From a virus, in the IMG/VR virus record IMGVR_UViG_3300025668_000792, positions 1 through 40,656 of that record: DNA of 40,656 bases. One strand, given 5' to 3'. A model generated the notes under the pieces. It was not told the DNA's origin, made no database searches, and saw only the letters and a list, made by a program, of their open reading frames with translations. Numbering within the stretch: the first letter of the stretch is position 1; each line of letters begins with the position of its first letter. Positions 38,829 to 40,656 of this stretch are shown here, piece by piece. The position numbers and the translations under genes are program-made.

Positions 38829-39253
38829 AAATCTTGATATTTGGCTTACCTGGATCGGGCAAAACCTGGTTAGCCGAAGCACTACAAAAGCGCTTAAATT
38901 GCGCTTGGTTTAATGCAGATAAAATTCGTGAAATGGCAAACGACTGGGAATTCAGTGAGGCTGCTCGGTTACGTCAAGCTTATCGTATGAAAGGAATTGC
39001 TGATTACGAAAAGGAAATGAACCGAACTGTTATTTGCGATTTTGTTTGTCCACTTGAAGAAACTCGTGATATCTTTGATGCTGACTATACAGTATGGATG
39101 GATACCATTAAAGAAGGTCGCTTTGGTGATACAAATAAAATGTTTGAGAAACCTTCAATAGTAAATTATCACGTATCTAAATGGTATGATGATACAGATG
39201 AATCTCTAGCCAATGCGGTAGAACGGCACATAAGGATGGAACATAATGTTTGA
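38825..39253 (+). CDS. Adenylylsulfate kinase-like P-loop kinase
   Basis: 142 residues. Walker A GLPGSGKTWLAEAL (Lys13), then the acceptor-type WFNADKIREMANDW, the strand TVICDFVCPLEETRDIFD, and YTVWMDTIKEGRFGDTNKMF, a layout like APS kinase (CysC) trimmed to the minimal fold. CysC converts APS to PAPS with ATP. It is shorter than CysC (~200) and may use another substrate. It overlaps the nucleotidyltransferase by 8 nt, so the two probably act together. Confidence 0.75.
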   Translation: MKILIFGLPGSGKTWLAEALQKRLNCAWFNADKIREMANDWEFSEAARLRQAYRMKGIADYEKEMNRTVICDFVCPLEETRDIFDADYTVWMDTIKEGRFGDTNKMFEKPSIVNYHVSKWYDDTDESLANAVERHIRMEHNV

Positions 39254-39653
39254 TTATAAAAAGCCAACAGTACAGATGTTGGGAAGATGGCAGCCATGGC
39301 ACGATGGACATACAGAGCTATTTAAACGAGCACATGCTTTCACAGGGCAAGTTGTTATCATGGTACGTGATGTATTTAACTTTGACGGTGATGCAGGTGA
39401 TGGTCGTACCGCTGTGCAAGATGATAACCCTTTTGGTATTATTGATGTAATCGCAAATATTGAAAAGGGATTAGCAGAGCACGGTTTTCAAAACGGACAT
39501 GAATATTTAATTCTTGAAGTGCCAAACATTGTAGACATTAGTTATGGACGGGGTGTAGGATATACATTTACCGAGCACGATTTAGGTAAAGACGTTCATG
39601 ATATTAGTGCAACTAAAATCCGTAAACAAATGAGGGAAGAAGGAAAACTTTAA
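39246..39653 (+). CDS. Nucleotidyltransferase (HxGH family)
   Basis: 135 residues: MLGRWQPWHDGHTELFKRA with the HxGH pair His19 and His22, VVIMVRDVFNF, YGRGVGYTFTEHDL and a C-terminal DISATKIRKQM (IS-x-T-x-IR-type motif). It transfers AMP or CMP from NTP to a phosphate acceptor, in the NMNAT/TagD/CoaD group; ATP-sulfurylase activity is not supported by motif spelling. Coupled to the kinase gene before it and the GapR-like gene after it (TAATG). Confidence 0.8.
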   Translation: MFDYKKPTVQMLGRWQPWHDGHTELFKRAHAFTGQVVIMVRDVFNFDGDAGDGRTAVQDDNPFGIIDVIANIEKGLAEHGFQNGHEYLILEVPNIVDISYGRGVGYTFTEHDLGKDVHDISATKIRKQMREEGKL

Positions 39654-39991
39654 TGCAAAGTCCAGTTTTTGAAAAGGGCTACCCAGATTATGACGCCGTA
39701 AACCGTATGGGCGATTTGAAATTTACAACAGCAGGAGATATGCTAATGCAACAAGAAGCCGACAACACCGCAGCAAATGAAATCCGTTCTTTTATTGAAC
39801 GCCTTGAAACGCTTGAAGCTGAAAAAAGCGAAGTAATGGACCAAATGAAAGATGTATTATCTGAAGCAAAAGGTCGTGGATATGAAACAAAAGTTTTGAA
39901 AAAGATTGTTGCTATCCGTAAACGTAATCGTGATGATGTTGAAAACGAAAATGCAATGACTGAAATGTATATGAATGCTTTAGGAATGTAA
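39653..39991 (+). CDS. gapR: GapR (DUF2312) homologue, nucleoid-associated protein
   Basis: 112 residues. The C-terminal ~75 residues match DUF2312/GapR: NEIRSFIERLETLEAEKSEV then MDQMKDVLSEAKGRGYETKV, LKKIVAIRKRN, and the ending MYMNALGM. GapR is an alphaproteobacterial protein that clamps on over-twisted, AT-rich DNA ahead of replication and transcription forks, aiding topoisomerases. The ~40-residue N-terminus is unusual (MQSPVFEKGYPDYDAVNRMG). It may help the phage manage supercoiling, or compete with host GapR. Strong pointer to an alphaproteobacterial host. Confidence 0.85.
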   Translation: MQSPVFEKGYPDYDAVNRMGDLKFTTAGDMLMQQEADNTAANEIRSFIERLETLEAEKSEVMDQMKDVLSEAKGRGYETKVLKKIVAIRKRNRDDVENENAMTEMYMNALGM

Positions 39992-40149
39992 TGATACGTT
40001 GGTATGATTATCTAGCAGCATTTTTAGCAGCAGACCTTATACTAACTGCTGCATTTTCTATCCCTTGGATAGGTTTTGTCGTAGCTTATGCTATGTATGA
40101 ATACGGTTGGGAAGCATACTGCCAATACAGATTAAAAATGGAAAGATAA
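39991..40149 (+). CDS. Small membrane protein (52 aa)
   Basis: MIRWYDYLAAFLAADLILTA, then AFSIPWIGFVVAYAMYEYGW: two hydrophobic stretches with aromatic caps, suggesting two transmembrane helices. A basic end (QYRLKMER) follows. ATG 39991 overlaps the previous stop (TAATG). The MIRWYDWLAAFLAAD-like pattern is familiar from T4-like marine phages. The stop is followed by the terminator at 40147. Confidence 0.65.
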   Translation: MIRWYDYLAAFLAADLILTAAFSIPWIGFVVAYAMYEYGWEAYCQYRLKMER

Positions 40150-40174
40150 AAAAAGGGGAGCAATTAAGCTCCCC
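40147..40174. terminator. Terminator between convergent genes
   Basis: GGGGAGC (40155-40161) and GCTCCCC (40168-40174) form a 7-bp stem with a 6-nt loop. Upstream TAAAAAAA gives a T-tract on the minus strand, so it is a strong intrinsic terminator for the capsid gene. In the plus direction the tail AGTTTATTT is weaker. Confidence 0.85.
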
Positions 40175-40220
40175 AGTTTATTTGTATGGAACGGTTAACC
40201 CGTCCTTCTTGTTATTCGTA

Positions 40221-40656
40221 TTAGAACAAGTTAGATACACGAACTCGTCTGTAATACTCGTTAACGTCTCTAGTAAGAGCACCATTACCTTGGGCAGAAC
40301 CCTCAGCAAATGGGTTAGCAACCATGCCGTAACGAGTTTTGAACCCGATTTTTGGCTGGAAGCTGTTCTCACCAACTGCACGAACCATTTGTAATGGTAC
40401 ATATGGGCAGTAGAAGAGGCCTGCATCGAATGCGCTAGAACCTTTATAGCCTACAACTAAGTAGTTGCTTCCGGCATATGGATCAATGTACACTCTGTAG
40501 CGACCGTTAAGCACACCAGCGAAGGTGTTGCCTGTGTCGTCTACTTGCAAGTTGTTGGAGTTAAGAGCTGGTGTGTAATCAAGTACACCGGCCATTTGCA
40601 ATGCTGATGCAACGTCAGAAGAACAGATAACCATGTTACCTTTACCACGACGTGTA
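40221..40656 (-). CDS. 23: Major capsid protein gp23, C-terminal part (5' partial)
   Basis: The gene reads from the right edge to a stop at 40221-40223, so about 144 residues of its C-terminus are present. TRRGKGNMVICSSDVASALQ at the edge, then YLVVGYKGSSAFDAGLFYCP, YVPLQMVRAVGENSFQPKIG and FKTRYGMVANPF are near the T4 gp23 C-terminal wording. This forms the hexameric lattice of the head. It is the only clear minus-strand gene; transcription therefore converges with the 37-40 kb early block. Confidence 0.95.
   Translation of the reverse strand, partial: TRRGKGNMVICSSDVASALQMAGVLDYTPALNSNNLQVDDTGNTFAGVLNGRYRVYIDPYAGSNYLVVGYKGSSAFDAGLFYCPYVPLQMVRAVGENSFQPKIGFKTRYGMVANPFAEGSAQGNGALTRDVNEYYRRVRVSNLF

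Overview
This window is a piece of a T4-superfamily myovirus genome, most likely infecting an alphaproteobacterium. It begins inside a GH19 endolysin gene and ends inside a minus-strand T4 gp23-type major capsid gene. T4-lineage markers are a gp67-like prohead core protein, a gp61-type primase, a T4-type RNase H, PhoH, a PAAR spike tip, long fibers and gp23. The host inference rests on a Shemin-pathway 5-aminolevulinate synthase, a GapR (DUF2312) homologue, a porin-like protein and GANTC sites (the CcrM methylation motif) in every strong promoter. No photosystem genes were found.

Layout. 1-1466: lysis and assembly block (endolysin, gp67-like protein, overlapping i-/o-spanin genes). 1593-6916: a coiled-coil membrane protein, then nucleotide and replication genes (primase, ThyX, NrdB with an N-terminal ATP-cone, NrdA without one). 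6918-9547: a metabolic insert of ALAS, a YbaN/DUF454 membrane protein and a porin-like outer-membrane protein. 9565-15627: sugar and surface genes (methyltransferase, RmlB-like dehydratase, sulfotransferase-like protein, truncated UDP-glucose dehydrogenase-like protein, TagD-like cytidylyltransferase, PMM-like HAD enzyme) mixed with a SleB-type wall hydrolase and small unknown genes. 15615-24281: mostly short overlapping early genes, plus glutaredoxin, GIY-YIG-type nuclease, second methyltransferase, P-loop nucleotide kinase, glycosyltransferase, RNase H and HAD phosphatase. 24309-34771: PhoH, PAAR tip and two fiber genes of 975 and 2075 codons; the larger carries three consecutive seven-bladed FG-GAP-like propellers. 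34829-40149: a second early block (PD-(D/E)XK exonuclease, unknown genes, DUF932, CysC-like kinase, nucleotidyltransferase, GapR homologue, small membrane proteins). 40221-40656: C-terminal part of gp23 on the minus strand.

Regulation. Twelve sigma70-like promoters (TTGACA, 16 or 17 nt, TATATT-like) lie in gaps or gene ends, and all twelve have TGATTC or GAATCA within about 30 nt. A few TATAAATA-like boxes look like T4 late promoters; the clearest precedes the gp67-like gene. Three intrinsic terminators are visible. Genes are packed with ATGA and TAATG overlaps, several start with TTG or GTG, and no gene-free stretch exceeds 300 bases. No tRNA gene, CRISPR array, insertion sequence or attachment site was recognised.
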